NCBI GenBank assembly: GCA_019744975.1
Contig: JAIETP010000010.1
Span: 1-64,000, forward strand
Direction: 5' to 3'
DNA from: Burkholderiales bacterium
Lineage (GTDB): Bacteria; Pseudomonadota; Gammaproteobacteria; Burkholderiales; SG8-41
Length of the DNA stretch: 64,000 nt
In this document: in pieces, positions 19,612 to 29,691 of the stretch
How positions within the stretch are numbered: position 1 is the stretch's first letter
How the letters are laid out: each line of letters starts with the position of its first letter
Program-made: the position numbers and the translations under genes
Notes under the pieces: model-generated
Told to the model about the DNA's origin: nothing
The model's database searches: none
The model's input: the letters and a program-made list of their open reading frames with translations, nothing else

Positions 19612-20027
19612 CAGCGCGTGCTGTAACGCCGGGCATCGGCAGGCGCCTCTTAAGCCTTGTCTACGAGATTTTGCTGCTGATCGCCGTCGCGCTGCTCGCC
19701 GGCGGCACAGCCGCCGCGCTGGCTCATATCACCAGCCCCGCGTACCTGCGGCTGTTGACCCAGATCATCGGTATCGCAACATGCGCCGCATATTTTGCCT
19801 GGCAATGGCATCGCAGCGGCCAGACGCTGCCGATGAAAACCTGGCGCATGCGCCTTGAAACCGTGGATGGCGTGCGCGTCGCCGTGCCGCAGGCGCTGCT
19901 GCGCGCCACTCTCGCGACCGCGGGCTACCTGTTGCTGGGCATATCGGTGATATGGGCCTTCATCGACCGCGACCGGCAGTTTCTGCACGACCGACTGGCC
20001 GGAACCCGTTTGGTCGTTACCGGATGA
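19608..20027 (+). CDS. RDD family membrane protein
   Basis: A 139-residue protein with a GTG start overlapping the DUF3106 stop (GTGA). It shows the RDD pattern: GIGRRLLSLVYEILLLIAVA with the Arg and Asp/Glu positions of the first helix, a second helix pair, then DRDRQFLHDRLAGTRLV at the C-terminus. About three transmembrane segments. Transport or accessory function is unknown. Last gene of the sigma factor operon, convergent with lptG. Confidence 0.85.
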   Translation: MTARAVTPGIGRRLLSLVYEILLLIAVALLAGGTAAALAHITSPAYLRLLTQIIGIATCAAYFAWQWHRSGQTLPMKTWRMRLETVDGVRVAVPQALLRATLATAGYLLLGISVIWAFIDRDRQFLHDRLAGTRLVVTG

Positions 20028-20083
20028 GCTTGACGGCGGCGGAAATTCTTCGCCGCGGCTTGGCATTAGAACGGCGACACGCC

Positions 20084-21157
20084 TCAGCGCCGCTCCTGCC
20101 ACCACATCATGCCCAGCGCGATGCCGAGGAACAGCATGGTGGGCATCACGGCACTGGCGAAAGGCGCCCAGTCGTAGAGCAATCCCAGATGGCCGAACAG
20201 GCGGTTGAGAAAATGGAACGCCAGTCCCAGCATGATGCCGGCGAACAACTTCGCGCCGACACCACCCTGACGGCTCTGAAAATAGGCGAAGGGCAGCGCC
20301 AGCACCATCATCACCAGCACCGCCACCGGATACAGCAACTTGATCCACAGGGCGATTTCATAACGCAGCGCCTTCTGCCGGTTCTCCTTCAGATGCTGTG
20401 AATACGAATACAAACTCCACGCCGACATCTTGTCAGGCTTGACCAGCAGCACCGTAAGCAGCGCCGGCTCCAGCACCGACTTCCAGTCCATGCGCTCAAC
20501 CTTGTTCACACGGGTTTTCAAATCGTCAAAAGTCGTTTGCGCAACATCCATCAGCTGCCAGCGGTTGTCTCCCTGGTATTCCGCGTCCGCCGCAAAGCGG
20601 AGATTGCGCAGGCGGTAGTCGGTGTCGAAATCATAAATACGCACTCCCTTGAGCCCCCCGGAGGGCGTGACCTCAAGCACATTCACAAAAGCAGTGCCAT
20701 CCTTGATCCACAAACCGGAACGAAACTCCTGCGCCACGATTCCGGAAATCGCCTGGGAGCGCAACCGCTGCGCGTACTGCTCGGCAGGCGGCGCGACAAA
20801 CTCGCCGACGACAAAAGTCAAGGTGCCGAAGGCCACTCCCACGGTGGCAATAACTCCCATCATCCGCGTCAGCGACACGCCCGAGGCGCGCATTACCGTA
20901 TATTCCGAGCTCGCCACCAGTTGCGCCAATGCAAACAACGTGCCGATCAACGCAGCAATCGGAAACAGCTCGTAGACATGATTCGGCACCGACAACAGCA
21001 CGTGCAGCAGGATATGGCGCAGCTGGTAGCCGCCACGCCCAAGATCCTTCATCTGCTCCACAAGGTCAAAAAACGCAAACAGCAGCAGCAACGCGACAAA
21101 TACCAGCAGCGTCGCCATCGCGACTTCCCGCACCACATAATTGCGCAGCGTCCTCAC
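20084..21157 (-). CDS. lptG: LPS export ABC transporter permease LptG
   Basis: Inner-membrane permease that with LptF and LptB extracts LPS from the inner membrane for transport to the outer membrane. YjgP/YjgQ family: N-terminal helices with the coupling segment, a large periplasmic jellyroll domain in the middle, and C-terminal helices (LYPVAVLVMMVLALPFAYF). The GTG at 21157 overlaps the lptF stop by 4 bases (GTGA) and gives VRTLRNYVVREVA, 357 residues, the family length. An upstream extension into lptF is not credible. Confidence 0.93.
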   Translation of the reverse strand: MRTLRNYVVREVAMATLLVFVALLLLFAFFDLVEQMKDLGRGGYQLRHILLHVLLSVPNHVYELFPIAALIGTLFALAQLVASSEYTVMRASGVSLTRMMGVIATVGVAFGTLTFVVGEFVAPPAEQYAQRLRSQAISGIVAQEFRSGLWIKDGTAFVNVLEVTPSGGLKGVRIYDFDTDYRLRNLRFAADAEYQGDNRWQLMDVAQTTFDDLKTRVNKVERMDWKSVLEPALLTVLLVKPDKMSAWSLYSYSQHLKENRQKALRYEIALWIKLLYPVAVLVMMVLALPFAYFQSRQGGVGAKLFAGIMLGLAFHFLNRLFGHLGLLYDWAPFASAVMPTMLFLGIALGMMWWQERR

Positions 21158-22233
21158 CGCAGCAAGCGCCACACCGAGAACACCGAGAGACGCCGGTAAA
21201 ACATCACCAGCAGCAGCAGCACCATCGCCGCATGCACGCCCCACATGCCGATGACAAAATCCACCCGGGACTGCGCGATCGACGCCTGCATGATCGACAG
21301 CAGGTTGCTGTAGACCATGTACACCAGTATCGCCAGCACGATATTCATCGAACGGCCGGCTCTGGGATTCACGAACGACAGCGGAATGGCCAACAGGCAC
21401 AGAATCAAGGCGCTCGCGGGCAGGCCCACGCGCCAGGACAGTTCGCCGAGATTGCGCGGCTCGGGATCGCGCACGAGGTCCAGGGTCGACATGGTCTTGG
21501 TCGTGGGTGCGCGCGCCACGGATTCCGCGGTTTCGATGCGCATCGCGTAACGCCCGAACTCGAAAATCTTGTATTCAGGAGAGCCCGGTTCGCCCTCATA
21601 GCGCCGTCCATTGAGCAACACCAGGAAACGGTCGCCATTGGCCGCGGTTTCCTGGAATCCGCTCTGCGCGACCATCACCCCCAGTTTGCCGTTCTGGGTC
21701 GAACTGACAAACACATTGGCCACCAGATTCGCCTTGCCGGCAACCTCTTCGACCAGGTACACCCGGTCGGCCCGGCGCGATTCGTGGAACACACCCGGCG
21801 TCACCTGCGCCACTTCGTCGCGGCTGTCCATCTGGCGGCGGAAATCCTCGGCCTTCTGCACGGCCCACGGTGACAGCAGCAGCGACAGCACCGCAATCGT
21901 AAACACCAGCGGCAGTGAAAACGTCAGCACCGGCCGGATCCAGCGGGTCAGGCCCAGTCCGCAGGAAAACCACACCACCATTTCCGAATCGCGGTAACTG
22001 CGGGTCAGTGTCATCAGCACCGAGATGAACAAGGTCACCGACAGCAGGATCGGCAGGTAGCCGACCAGCGTGAACCCGAGCAGGGCAACGACGCCGGTGG
22101 ACGTAATCATGCCGCTCGCAGCCTGGCCGAGCAGGCGTACCAGCTGGGTGGTGATGGAAATGCCGAGCAGAACCAGGAATATCGCAACCGCCGAGGTCGC
22201 AAGTTCGCGCAGCAATGCAGACCGGAAAATCAT
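21154..22233 (-). CDS. lptF: LPS export ABC transporter permease LptF
   Basis: Partner permease to LptG in the Lpt bridge complex. The start MIFRSALLRELATSAVAIFLVL is the typical LptF N-terminus, so I place the ATG at 22233 (359 residues) rather than at a longer upstream start. The TRSYRDSEMVVWFSCGL coupling region and a periplasmic beta-jellyroll domain are visible. It is divergent from pepA, the usual lptFG/pepA arrangement in Proteobacteria. Confidence 0.93.
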   Translation of the reverse strand: MIFRSALLRELATSAVAIFLVLLGISITTQLVRLLGQAASGMITSTGVVALLGFTLVGYLPILLSVTLFISVLMTLTRSYRDSEMVVWFSCGLGLTRWIRPVLTFSLPLVFTIAVLSLLLSPWAVQKAEDFRRQMDSRDEVAQVTPGVFHESRRADRVYLVEEVAGKANLVANVFVSSTQNGKLGVMVAQSGFQETAANGDRFLVLLNGRRYEGEPGSPEYKIFEFGRYAMRIETAESVARAPTTKTMSTLDLVRDPEPRNLGELSWRVGLPASALILCLLAIPLSFVNPRAGRSMNIVLAILVYMVYSNLLSIMQASIAQSRVDFVIGMWGVHAAMVLLLLVMFYRRLSVFSVWRLLR

Positions 22234-22317
22234 GCCGGCATTTTGCTTTTTGAAAAGAACGCGCAGATAATCAATAAAGGATTTTGGATGCTGGTGTGCC
22301 GCTGCATGTATTGGACA

Positions 22318-22357
22318 TCTTGCACATGTCGCCCGATTCTTGCACATGTCGCCCGAT
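22318..22357. repeat. Perfect 20-bp tandem duplication between lptF and pepA
   Basis: Two identical head-to-tail copies of TCTTGCACATGTCGCCCGAT (22318-22337, 22338-22357). They lie in the divergent intergenic region. A second direct repeat, TCAGACAAA, occurs at 22388 and 22403, nearer pepA. Confidence 0.85.
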
Positions 22358-22438
22358 ATCAGCGATGGTCAATGCGGCCGCCGCACATCAGACAAACGCA
22401 CTTCAGACAAATTTCGAAATGCACACAGGAGTTGACGC

Positions 22439-23935
22439 GTGGAATTTAGCATAAAACCCCTCGTTCCGGGCCGCAACGCCGGCGGCTGCAGCGTGGTCGG
22501 CATCTATGCCGGCAAAGCAATGAGCGACGCTGCCACGGCGCTTGATCGTACCAGCAAAGGTTACCTGAAGCGCGTGCTGCAACGCGGCGACATGGAAGGC
22601 CGCATCGGCACCACCTTGTTGCTTCACGACGTCCCCGGCATCGCCAGCGCACGCGTGTTGCTGGTCGGACTGGGTGCACAGGCTGAATTCGGAGAAAAAC
22701 AATTCCGCCGCTGCGTCACCGCGGCCGTTGGCGCACTCGCCAACACCGGCGCAGCCGATGCCGAAATACATCTGGCTGAACTGGCCGTAGGTCGGCGCGA
22801 CATCGAATGGAAGGTAATGCAGGCGGCCTGTGCCGCACGCACCACGATCTACCGTTTCGAGCAGATGAAAAGCAAGCCGGAAAAAGCCGCTCCGGCATTG
22901 AGCAAGGCCGTGCTTTCGGTAAAAACCCAGGGCGACATCAAACGCGCGGCCCGCGGCCTTGCGCGCGGCCTTGCCCTCGCCCATGGCGTGAACTTTGCCC
23001 GCGACCTCGGCAACCTGCCGGGCAATGTCTGCACGCCGACCTACCTCGCCGACGAGGCGCGCAAACTCGCCAAACACTACCGCCTGAAAATCCAGGTGCT
23101 CGAACGCGCCGACATGAAAAAACTCGGCATGAACACCCTGCTGTCGGTGGCTGCCGGCAGCAGCGAACCGCCGAAACTGATCGTGATCGAATACAGCGCG
23201 GGGCCGAAAAGCCGGAAACCGGTGGTGCTGGTCGGCAAAGGCGTCACTTTCGACACCGGCGGCATTTCAATCAAGCCGGCGCCGGAAATGGATGAAATGA
23301 AATTCGACATGAGCGGTGCCGGCAGCGTGCTGGGCACCATCAAAGCCATCGCCGAAATGAAATTGCCGGTCAACATGGTCGGCATCATCCCCGCCACCGA
23401 AAACATGCCCGGTGGACGCGCCACCAAGCCCGGCGACATTGTCACCAGCATGTCGGGCCAGACCGTGGAAATCCTCAACACCGATGCCGAAGGCCGCCTG
23501 ATTCTCTGCGACGCGCTGACCTACGCCGAGCGTTACCAGCCCGCCGCGGTGATCGACATCGCCACGCTCACCGGCGCCTGCGTCATCGCGCTCGGCCACG
23601 TGGTCAGCGGCCTGTTCGCCAACAACGACCCGCTGGCGCGCGAAGTACTCGCCGCCGGCGAAGTTGCCGGTGACCGCGCCTGGCACCTGCCGCTGCACGA
23701 CGAGTATCAGGAACAATTGCACAGCAACTTCGCCGATTTTGCCAACATCGGCGGCCGCCCCGCGGGTGCCGTGACCGCGGCCTGCTTCCTGTCGCGCTTC
23801 ACCAAAAAATATCACTGGGCGCACCTTGACGTCGCCGGCACGGCCTGGAAATCCGGCAAGGAAAAAGGCTCCACCGGTCGTCCGGTGCCGCTGCTGACGC
23901 AGTTCCTGATCAACCGGGCGGATAAAAAACGCTGA
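22439..23935 (+). CDS. pepA: Leucyl aminopeptidase (M17)
   Basis: Cytosolic dizinc aminopeptidase releasing N-terminal residues from peptides. The M17 catalytic domain has [20 protein letters not shown] and the signature [14 protein letters not shown] near residues 345-358. The length of 498 is normal. The start is GTG at 22439 with an aggag ribosome binding site 6-7 bases upstream. In some bacteria PepA also binds DNA; that cannot be judged here. It is followed by holC and valS, a conserved order. Confidence 0.96.
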   Translation: MEFSIKPLVPGRNAGGCSVVGIYAGKAMSDAATALDRTSKGYLKRVLQRGDMEGRIGTTLLLHDVPGIASARVLLVGLGAQAEFGEKQFRRCVTAAVGALANTGAADAEIHLAELAVGRRDIEWKVMQAACAARTTIYRFEQMKSKPEKAAPALSKAVLSVKTQGDIKRAARGLARGLALAHGVNFARDLGNLPGNVCTPTYLADEARKLAKHYRLKIQVLERADMKKLGMNTLLSVAAGSSEPPKLIVIEYSAGPKSRKPVVLVGKGVTFDTGGISIKPAPEMDEMKFDMSGAGSVLGTIKAIAEMKLPVNMVGIIPATENMPGGRATKPGDIVTSMSGQTVEILNTDAEGRLILCDALTYAERYQPAAVIDIATLTGACVIALGHVVSGLFANNDPLAREVLAAGEVAGDRAWHLPLHDEYQEQLHSNFADFANIGGRPAGAVTAACFLSRFTKKYHWAHLDVAGTAWKSGKEKGSTGRPVPLLTQFLINRADKKR

Positions 23936-23953
23936 GCCGCGCTGACACAGCCG

Positions 23954-24382
23954 ATGACCCAGATCGATTTTTACACCCAGGCCGGCGACCGGCTGCATAC
24001 CGCGTGCCGGCTGGCGGCCAAGGCACGCAAGCACGGTCTGCGGGTGACCCTCTATTGCCCGGATCACAACACCGCCAGGCGCCTCGACCAGCTGCTGTGG
24101 ACAGTGCCAGCCACCGGCTTCCTGCCGCATTGCGCACCCGATGACCGGCTGGCTGCGGTCACGCCGGTGCTGATCGACAGCAGCGGCGAGACGCATTTGC
24201 ACGATGAAATGCTGATCAACCTGCATAGCGAATGGCCGGCCTTTTTCAGCCGTTATCAGCGCCTGGCGGAAATCGTCAGCAGCGATGATGCCGATCGTGC
24301 GCAAGCCCGTGAGCGGTACAGGTTCTATCGCGACCGTGGTTACGCCATCCGCACCCACGACCTGTCAGCTTCCTCCGCATAA
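23954..24382 (+). CDS. holC: DNA polymerase III chi subunit
   Basis: Clamp-loader accessory subunit that links the polymerase to single-strand-binding protein. The 142-residue length and the N-terminus MTQIDFYTQAGDRLHTACRLA match HolC, as do RLDQLLWTVPATGFLPH and the C-terminal RYRFYRDRGYAIRTHDL. It lies between pepA and valS, the conserved pepA-holC-valS order. Confidence 0.92.
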   Translation: MTQIDFYTQAGDRLHTACRLAAKARKHGLRVTLYCPDHNTARRLDQLLWTVPATGFLPHCAPDDRLAAVTPVLIDSSGETHLHDEMLINLHSEWPAFFSRYQRLAEIVSSDDADRAQARERYRFYRDRGYAIRTHDLSASSA

Positions 24383-24463
24383 CGGCAAATCGCCGACGTG
24401 CGCAGCCGTAAAACCGGCGCCGGTTGAGCGCCACGCCGCCAGTCCGTTACCATCAGCGCAACC

Positions 24464-27400
24464 ATGGCCGACACCCCACCTCCAGACGACAACGCCGACG
24501 ACATACTGCAGCGGGCCGATGCCCTGCTGAAGCGGCATCGCCCTGCTGCCGCGCATGCCGCAGCCGACCCCGGCGCGGACATTCCGATCCTGACCGACAT
24601 CATTATTGAAGGCGAGGTGCTGCCCCGCACCGAACCGCCGCAGGAGGCGCCGCGCGCAGCCGATATGCCCGTGGTTTCCCGGGTGCAGGCGCAGAACATC
24701 GAGCACGCGGTCCACCTCCGGGTCAAACGCGGACTGAATGACCAGATCGCGAAAGTCGTGGAGCAGCGTTATCTGCCGGAAATCGGCGCCGCGCTGGAAC
24801 AGGCCTTGTCGCGGGTCACCGGCGAACTGCAATCCAGCATCGCCGAACTGGTGCGAACCACGGTTGCCGAAACCCTGCAGTCGCAACTGAAACAACTGCA
24901 GGCGCCCATAGCAGAGGGGACACAAACCTCCTCCGGTATAATCGCGGACGATTCAGCAGTGCCACCTCCGGCAACACCACACATGGAACTCCCGAAAAGT
25001 TTTGAACCGGCGACCATCGAGTCGCACTGGTATCCGCTGTGGGAAAAAAGCGGCTATTTCAAGGCCGGCCTCGACCAGGCCAACAACAAGGCCTATTGCA
25101 TACAACTGCCGCCGCCGAACGTCACCGGCGTGCTGCACATGGGCCATGCCTTCAACCAGACCATCATGGATGGCCTGACGCGTTATCACCGCATGAGCGG
25201 CGACAACACGTTATGGCAACCCGGCACCGACCACGCCGGCATCGCCACCGAAATGGTGGTCACGCGCCAGCTGGAGCAACAGGGCCGGTCGCGCAACGCG
25301 CTGGGCCGCGATGAATTCATCAAAAAAGTCTGGGAGTGGAAGGAACAGTCCGGATCGACGATCACGCGGCAGATGCGCCGCCTCGGTGCCTCCTGCGACT
25401 GGGAGCGCGAACGCTTCACCATGGACGAACCGCTGGCCAAACTCGTCACCCACACCTTCGTCAAACTCTATCAGGACGGCCTGATCTACCGCGGCCTGCG
25501 CCTGTCGAACTGGGATCCGGTGCTGCACACGGTGATTTCCGATCTCGAAGTGCAGTCGGAAGAAGAAGACGGCAAGTTGTGGCAGATCCGTTATCCGCTG
25601 GCCGACGGCAGCGGCCACCTGACCGTCGCCACCACGCGTCCGGAAACCCTGCTCGGCGACGCCGCCGTCGCAGTGCATCCGGAAGATGATCGTTACCGCG
25701 CTCTTGTCGGCCGTCAGGTCATGCTGCCGCTGACAGGGCGCACCATCCCAATCATTGCCGACGAATATGTCGACAAGGCCTTCGGCACCGGCTGCGTAAA
25801 AATCACGCCGGCACATGACTTCAACGACTACCAGGTCGGCCTGCGCCACAATCTGCCGCAATTGAACATATTCACGCTCGACGCCGCGATCAACGACAGC
25901 GCGCCGGAAAAATACCGCGGCCTTGACCGCTACGTCGCGCGCGAGGCCATCATTGCCGACCTCAAGGCGCAGGGCCTGCTCGAATCGGAAAAGCCGCACC
26001 GCATGGTGGTACCGCGCGGCGACCGCACCGGCGTGGTCATCGAACCGATGCTGACCAGCCAGTGGTTCGTCAAAATGGAACCGCTGGCCAAGCTCGGCCT
26101 CGACGCCGTGGCGAGCGGCGAAGTCAAACTGTTTCCCGAACAGTGGAACAACACCTATAACCACTGGCTCAACAACATCCAGGACTGGTGCATCTCGCGC
26201 CAGCTGTGGTGGGGTCACCGTGTGCCAGCCTGGCACGACGACGCCGGCAACATCTATGTCGCGCACGATGAAGCCGAAGCCCTGCGCCAGTCGGGCGGCA
26301 AACCGCTGAAGCAGGATCCGGACGTGCTCGACACCTGGTTCTCGTCGCAGCTGTGGTGTTTCTCCACGCTCGACTGGACCCCGGAATGGCCGGCGAAATC
26401 GAACCCGGCACTCGATCTCTACCTGCCGTCCTCGGTGCTGGTCACCGGCTTTGACATCATTTTCTTCTGGGTCGCGCGCATGGTGATGATCACCAAGTAC
26501 ATGACCGGAAAAGTACCGTTTCATCATGTGTATGTGCACGGCCTGGTGCGTGATGCCGAAGGCCAGAAAATGTCCAAGTCCAAAGGCAACACCCTGGACC
26601 CGCTGGACCTGATCGACGGCATCGGCCTTGACGCGCTGGTCGCCAAACGCACGGCCGGGCTGATGAATCCGAAACAGGCCGAGTCCATCGCCAAACGCAC
26701 CCGCGCCGAATTCCCTGAAGGTATACCTGCATACGGTACCGACGCGCTGCGTTTCACTTTTGCCAGTCTCGCCAGCCTTGGCCGCGACATCAAATTCGAC
26801 CAGAAACGCTGCGAGGGTTACCGCAATTTCTGCAACAAGCTGTGGAACGCCACGCGCTTCGTGCTGATGAACTGCGAAGGCAAGGACACTGGGCTTGACG
26901 CCAGTGCGCCGGTGGAACTCACGACCGCGGACCGCTGGCTGATCAGCCGGCTGCAGCGTGCGGAAGCCGAGGCACAACAGGCCTACCGCGAATACCGTTT
27001 CGACAATCTCGCACGCACGATCTACGAACTGGTGTGGGATGAATACTGCGACTGGTACCTTGAGTTGACCAAAGTTCAACTCGCCAGCGGGACTGACGCA
27101 CAAAACCGCGGCACGCGCCGCACGCTGGTGCGTGTGCTCGAAACCATCCTGCGCCTGGCGCACCCGGTGATCCCCTTCATCACCGAGGAACTGTGGCAGA
27201 AAGTCGCGCCCCTCGCCGGCAAAAGCGGCGCCAGCATCATGCTGCAAAAATATCCGCAGCCCGAAGCCGCGAAAATCGACGAAGCAGCGGAACATCACAT
27301 CGCCCTGCTGAAACAGCTGGTGTCGGCCTGTCGCACGCTGCGCGGCGAAATGAATGTGGCACCGGGGCTGAAGCTGCCGCTGCTGGCCCAGGGCGACGCT

Positions 27401-27742
27401 GCAGAGCTGCGAGCCATCACGCCCTATCTGATGTACCTGGCGCGTCTTTCAGAAGTCATGGTGGTCAACACGCTGCCGGACGAAGACGCGCCGGTATCCA
27501 TCGTCGGCGACTTCAAGCTGATGCTGAAAGTGGAAATCGACGTCGCCGCCGAACGCGAGCGTCTGGCCAAGGAAATCACCAGACTGGACAGCGAAACCAC
27601 CAAGGCCCGGGCCAAACTGGCCAACGAAAGTTTTGTCGCCAAGGCACCGCCGCTGGTGGTTGCCCAGGAAAAGGAACGCCTGGCCCGCTTCTCGGCCACG
27701 CTTGAACAGATGCGCGCACAGCTCGCCAAACTCGGCGGCTGA
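24464..27742 (+). CDS. valS: Valyl-tRNA synthetase with in-frame N-terminal extension
   Basis: Charges tRNA-Val. The synthetase proper begins at [18 protein letters not shown] (ATG 24983; 919 residues). It shows the HIGH-type motif [12 protein letters not shown], a CP1 editing domain, KMSKS ([10 protein letters not shown]) near base 26570 and a C-terminal coiled-coil arm. The open frame extends 173 codons further upstream to 24464 without a stop. That extension encodes an acidic, Pro/Ala-rich start and a helical region ([21 protein letters not shown]) resembling the separate hypothetical protein often found between holC and valS. A TATAAT box lies at 24937-24942 inside the extension. The product may therefore be one 1092-residue fusion, a separate synthetase from the inner start, or both. 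Confidence 0.93.
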   Translation: MADTPPPDDNADDILQRADALLKRHRPAAAHAAADPGADIPILTDIIIEGEVLPRTEPPQEAPRAADMPVVSRVQAQNIEHAVHLRVKRGLNDQIAKVVEQRYLPEIGAALEQALSRVTGELQSSIAELVRTTVAETLQSQLKQLQAPIAEGTQTSSGIIADDSAVPPPATPHMELPKSFEPATIESHWYPLWEKSGYFKAGLDQANNKAYCIQLPPPNVTGVLHMGHAFNQTIMDGLTRYHRMSGDNTLWQPGTDHAGIATEMVVTRQLEQQGRSRNALGRDEFIKKVWEWKEQSGSTITRQMRRLGASCDWERERFTMDEPLAKLVTHTFVKLYQDGLIYRGLRLSNWDPVLHTVISDLEVQSEEEDGKLWQIRYPLADGSGHLTVATTRPETLLGDAAVAVHPEDDRYRALVGRQVMLPLTGRTIPIIADEYVDKAFGTGCVKITPAHDFNDYQVGLRHNLPQLNIFTLDAAINDSAPEKYRGLDRYVAREAIIADLKAQGLLESEKPHRMVVPRGDRTGVVIEPMLTSQWFVKMEPLAKLGLDAVASGEVKLFPEQWNNTYNHWLNNIQDWCISRQLWWGHRVPAWHDDAGNIYVAHDEAEALRQSGGKPLKQDPDVLDTWFSSQLWCFSTLDWTPEWPAKSNPALDLYLPSSVLVTGFDIIFFWVARMVMITKYMTGKVPFHHVYVHGLVRDAEGQKMSKSKGNTLDPLDLIDGIGLDALVAKRTAGLMNPKQAESIAKRTRAEFPEGIPAYGTDALRFTFASLASLGRDIKFDQKRCEGYRNFCNKLWNATRFVLMNCEGKDTGLDASAPVELTTADRWLISRLQRAEAEAQQAYREYRFDNLARTIYELVWDEYCDWYLELTKVQLASGTDAQNRGTRRTLVRVLETILRLAHPVIPFITEELWQKVAPLAGKSGASIMLQKYPQPEAAKIDEAAEHHIALLKQLVSACRTLRGEMNVAPGLKLPLLAQGDAAELRAITPYLMYLARLSEVMVVNTLPDEDAPVSIVGDFKLMLKVEIDVAAERERLAKEITRLDSETTKARAKLANESFVAKAPPLVVAQEKERLARFSATLEQMRAQLAKLGG
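24937..24942 (+). promoter_or_regulatory. Candidate -10 box for a valS-only transcript
   Basis: Perfect TATAAT followed by cgcgg, about 40 bases before the ATG at 24983 where ValS homology begins. No good -35 is visible at the right spacing. It lies inside the upstream in-frame coding extension. Confidence 0.4.
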
Positions 27743-27766
27743 TCGCGCGCACAGCGCCGCTGCACG

Positions 27767-29017
27767 ATGGATTTCCGGCACACGCTGCGTGCACTGGGTT
27801 ACCGCAACTACCGGCTGTTTTTCGTCGGCCAGTCACTGTCGATCATCGGCAACTGGATACAGCAGATCGCCATGGCCTGGCTGGTTTACCGGATGACCGA
27901 ATCGGCGTGGCTCCTCGGCGTCACCGGTTTTGCCGGGCAGATCGCCATCCTCGTCTTCGCTCCCTTCGGCGGGCTGTGGGCCGACCGTTTCGACCGCTAC
28001 AAACTGCTGCTGCTCACGCAGATCCTGTCCGCGGTGCCGCCACTGCTGCTGGCGATACTCGCCTACGCCGGGCTGATCGAAGTCTGGCACATCATCGTGA
28101 TGGCGCTGCTGCTCGGCATCATCAACGCCATCGACACGCCGATCCGCCTCACCTTCACTACCGAAATGGTGACGGCAAAGGAGGATTTGCCCAGCGCGAT
28201 CGCGATGAATGCACTGATGCAGAACGCGGGCCGCATGATCGGCCCCACGGTGGCCGGCCTGCTGCTCACGGTATCCACTGAAGCGTTCTGCTTTGTGGTG
28301 AACACGCTGAGCAAGGTGGTCATCGTCGCCATGGTGCTGGCAATGACAATCGCGCCACAGCAGCGCAGACCCATCACGGCATCACCCTGGCAGCAGCTCA
28401 CCGAAGGCGCGCGTTACGCCTGGGACCTGATCCCGGCGCGCTGGCTGCTGCCGATGGTGGCGACGATCAGTTTCATGATCACGCCCTACCAGACACTGAT
28501 GCCGATCTTTGCCGTCGAGGTCTACGGCGGCGGCGCCGGCATGCTCGGCTTCCTGATCGGCGCCGCGGGCTGCGGTGGTGTCGTCGGCATGCTGGCACTG
28601 GCCTCGCGCCGCGACGTGCGCGGGCTGACGCGCTGGATCACCGCAGCTTCGCTGGCTTCCGGACTAGGCATGCTGGTGTTCTCGCTGTCATCGTGGCTGC
28701 CGCTGTCGCTGGTCGCGCTGGCGTTTATCGGCTTCGGTATCGTCGTCAACGGCATGTCGGTCAGCACGATGCTGCAGACCATCGTTGACGACCGCATGCG
28801 CGGACGCATCATGGGCATTTTTTCGATGGCCTTTCTCGGCATGTATCCATTGGGCAGCCTCGCCGGCGGCGCGCTGGCCGAAGTGATCGGTGCGCCGGCC
28901 ACGCTGGCGATCGGTGGCGGCTTTTGCACCATCGCCGCGCTGCTGTTGTGGCGGCGTATGCCGGCCTTGCGTGCCCATCTACGCCCGATTTACCAGAGAC
29001 TTAAAATAATTCAATAA
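27767..29017 (+). CDS. MFS transporter (EntS-like MFS_3 family)
   Basis: A 416-residue inner-membrane protein with about 12 hydrophobic segments. The start FRHTLRALGYRNYRLFFVGQSLS and the first loop motif PFGGLWADRFDRYKLLLLTQ (MFS motif A-like) match the MFS_3 exporters related to enterobactin exporter EntS. Substrate is not inferable. It starts 24 bases after valS and may be read through from it. The sequence after its stop is AT-rich and leads to the DUF4126 gene. Confidence 0.87.
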   Translation: MDFRHTLRALGYRNYRLFFVGQSLSIIGNWIQQIAMAWLVYRMTESAWLLGVTGFAGQIAILVFAPFGGLWADRFDRYKLLLLTQILSAVPPLLLAILAYAGLIEVWHIIVMALLLGIINAIDTPIRLTFTTEMVTAKEDLPSAIAMNALMQNAGRMIGPTVAGLLLTVSTEAFCFVVNTLSKVVIVAMVLAMTIAPQQRRPITASPWQQLTEGARYAWDLIPARWLLPMVATISFMITPYQTLMPIFAVEVYGGGAGMLGFLIGAAGCGGVVGMLALASRRDVRGLTRWITAASLASGLGMLVFSLSSWLPLSLVALAFIGFGIVVNGMSVSTMLQTIVDDRMRGRIMGIFSMAFLGMYPLGSLAGGALAEVIGAPATLAIGGGFCTIAALLLWRRMPALRAHLRPIYQRLKIIQ

Positions 29018-29066
29018 AAACAAATACTTACGAAGTTCCAGCGAATGCGCTGCTAGACTGCCGCAA

Positions 29067-29660
29067 ATGGATGCACTGACTCTGGCGTTGATTACCGGAC
29101 TGGGCTGGACCAGCGGCCTGCGGTTTTATGCCGTGCTGTTTTTTCTCGGGCTGCTGCATCGCGGCGGCGTCTACACCCTGCCCGGACAACTTGACATGCT
29201 GGCGCATCCCTGGGTGCTGGGCATTTCAGGGCTGTTGTTTGTCACGGAATTTTTTGCCGACAAAATTCCCGGGGTCGATACCTTGTGGGATGCGGTCCAC
29301 ACCTTCATTCGTATACCCGGCGGCGCACTGCTCGCCGCCGCTGCCGTCGCCGGTGGCGATCCAGGACTGGGACTGGCCGCGGGGCTGCTCGGCGGCACGG
29401 TGGCCGCCGGCGCGCATTTCACCAAGGCCGGCAGCCGCGCATTGATCAACACCTCACCCGAACCCTTTAGCAACTGGACCGCTTCGTTTACCGAAGACGC
29501 GTTGTCGCTGGGCGCCTTGTGGATGGCGCTGCAATATCCCGCGCTGTTTCTCGGATTGCTGGCGCTGTTCGTGCTGATCGCGCTGTGGCTGCTGCCGAAA
29601 CTGTGGCGCGGCTTGCGGCGTGTTGCCGCCATGGTCTTCCGTGCGCCCGACCGCGCCTGA
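29067..29660 (+). CDS. DUF4126 membrane protein
   Basis: A 197-residue protein with several hydrophobic segments. It has the DUF4126 features TGLGWTSGLRFYAVLFFLGL, FFADKIPGVDTLWDAVHTFIRIPGGALLAAA and GTVAAGAHFTKAGSRALINTSPEPFSNW. Function is unknown. It lies 49 bases downstream of the MFS gene in the same direction, possibly with its own promoter in the AT-rich gap, and is convergent with the FecR-domain gene. Confidence 0.85.
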   Translation: MDALTLALITGLGWTSGLRFYAVLFFLGLLHRGGVYTLPGQLDMLAHPWVLGISGLLFVTEFFADKIPGVDTLWDAVHTFIRIPGGALLAAAAVAGGDPGLGLAAGLLGGTVAAGAHFTKAGSRALINTSPEPFSNWTASFTEDALSLGALWMALQYPALFLGLLALFVLIALWLLPKLWRGLRRVAAMVFRAPDRA

Positions 29661-29691
29661 GGCAGTGACCGACACAACCACCCCACAGCTG

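Noticed and set aside
25211-27298. 695-residue minus-strand frame opposite valS
   Set aside because: Antisense of a confirmed synthetase with no family features.
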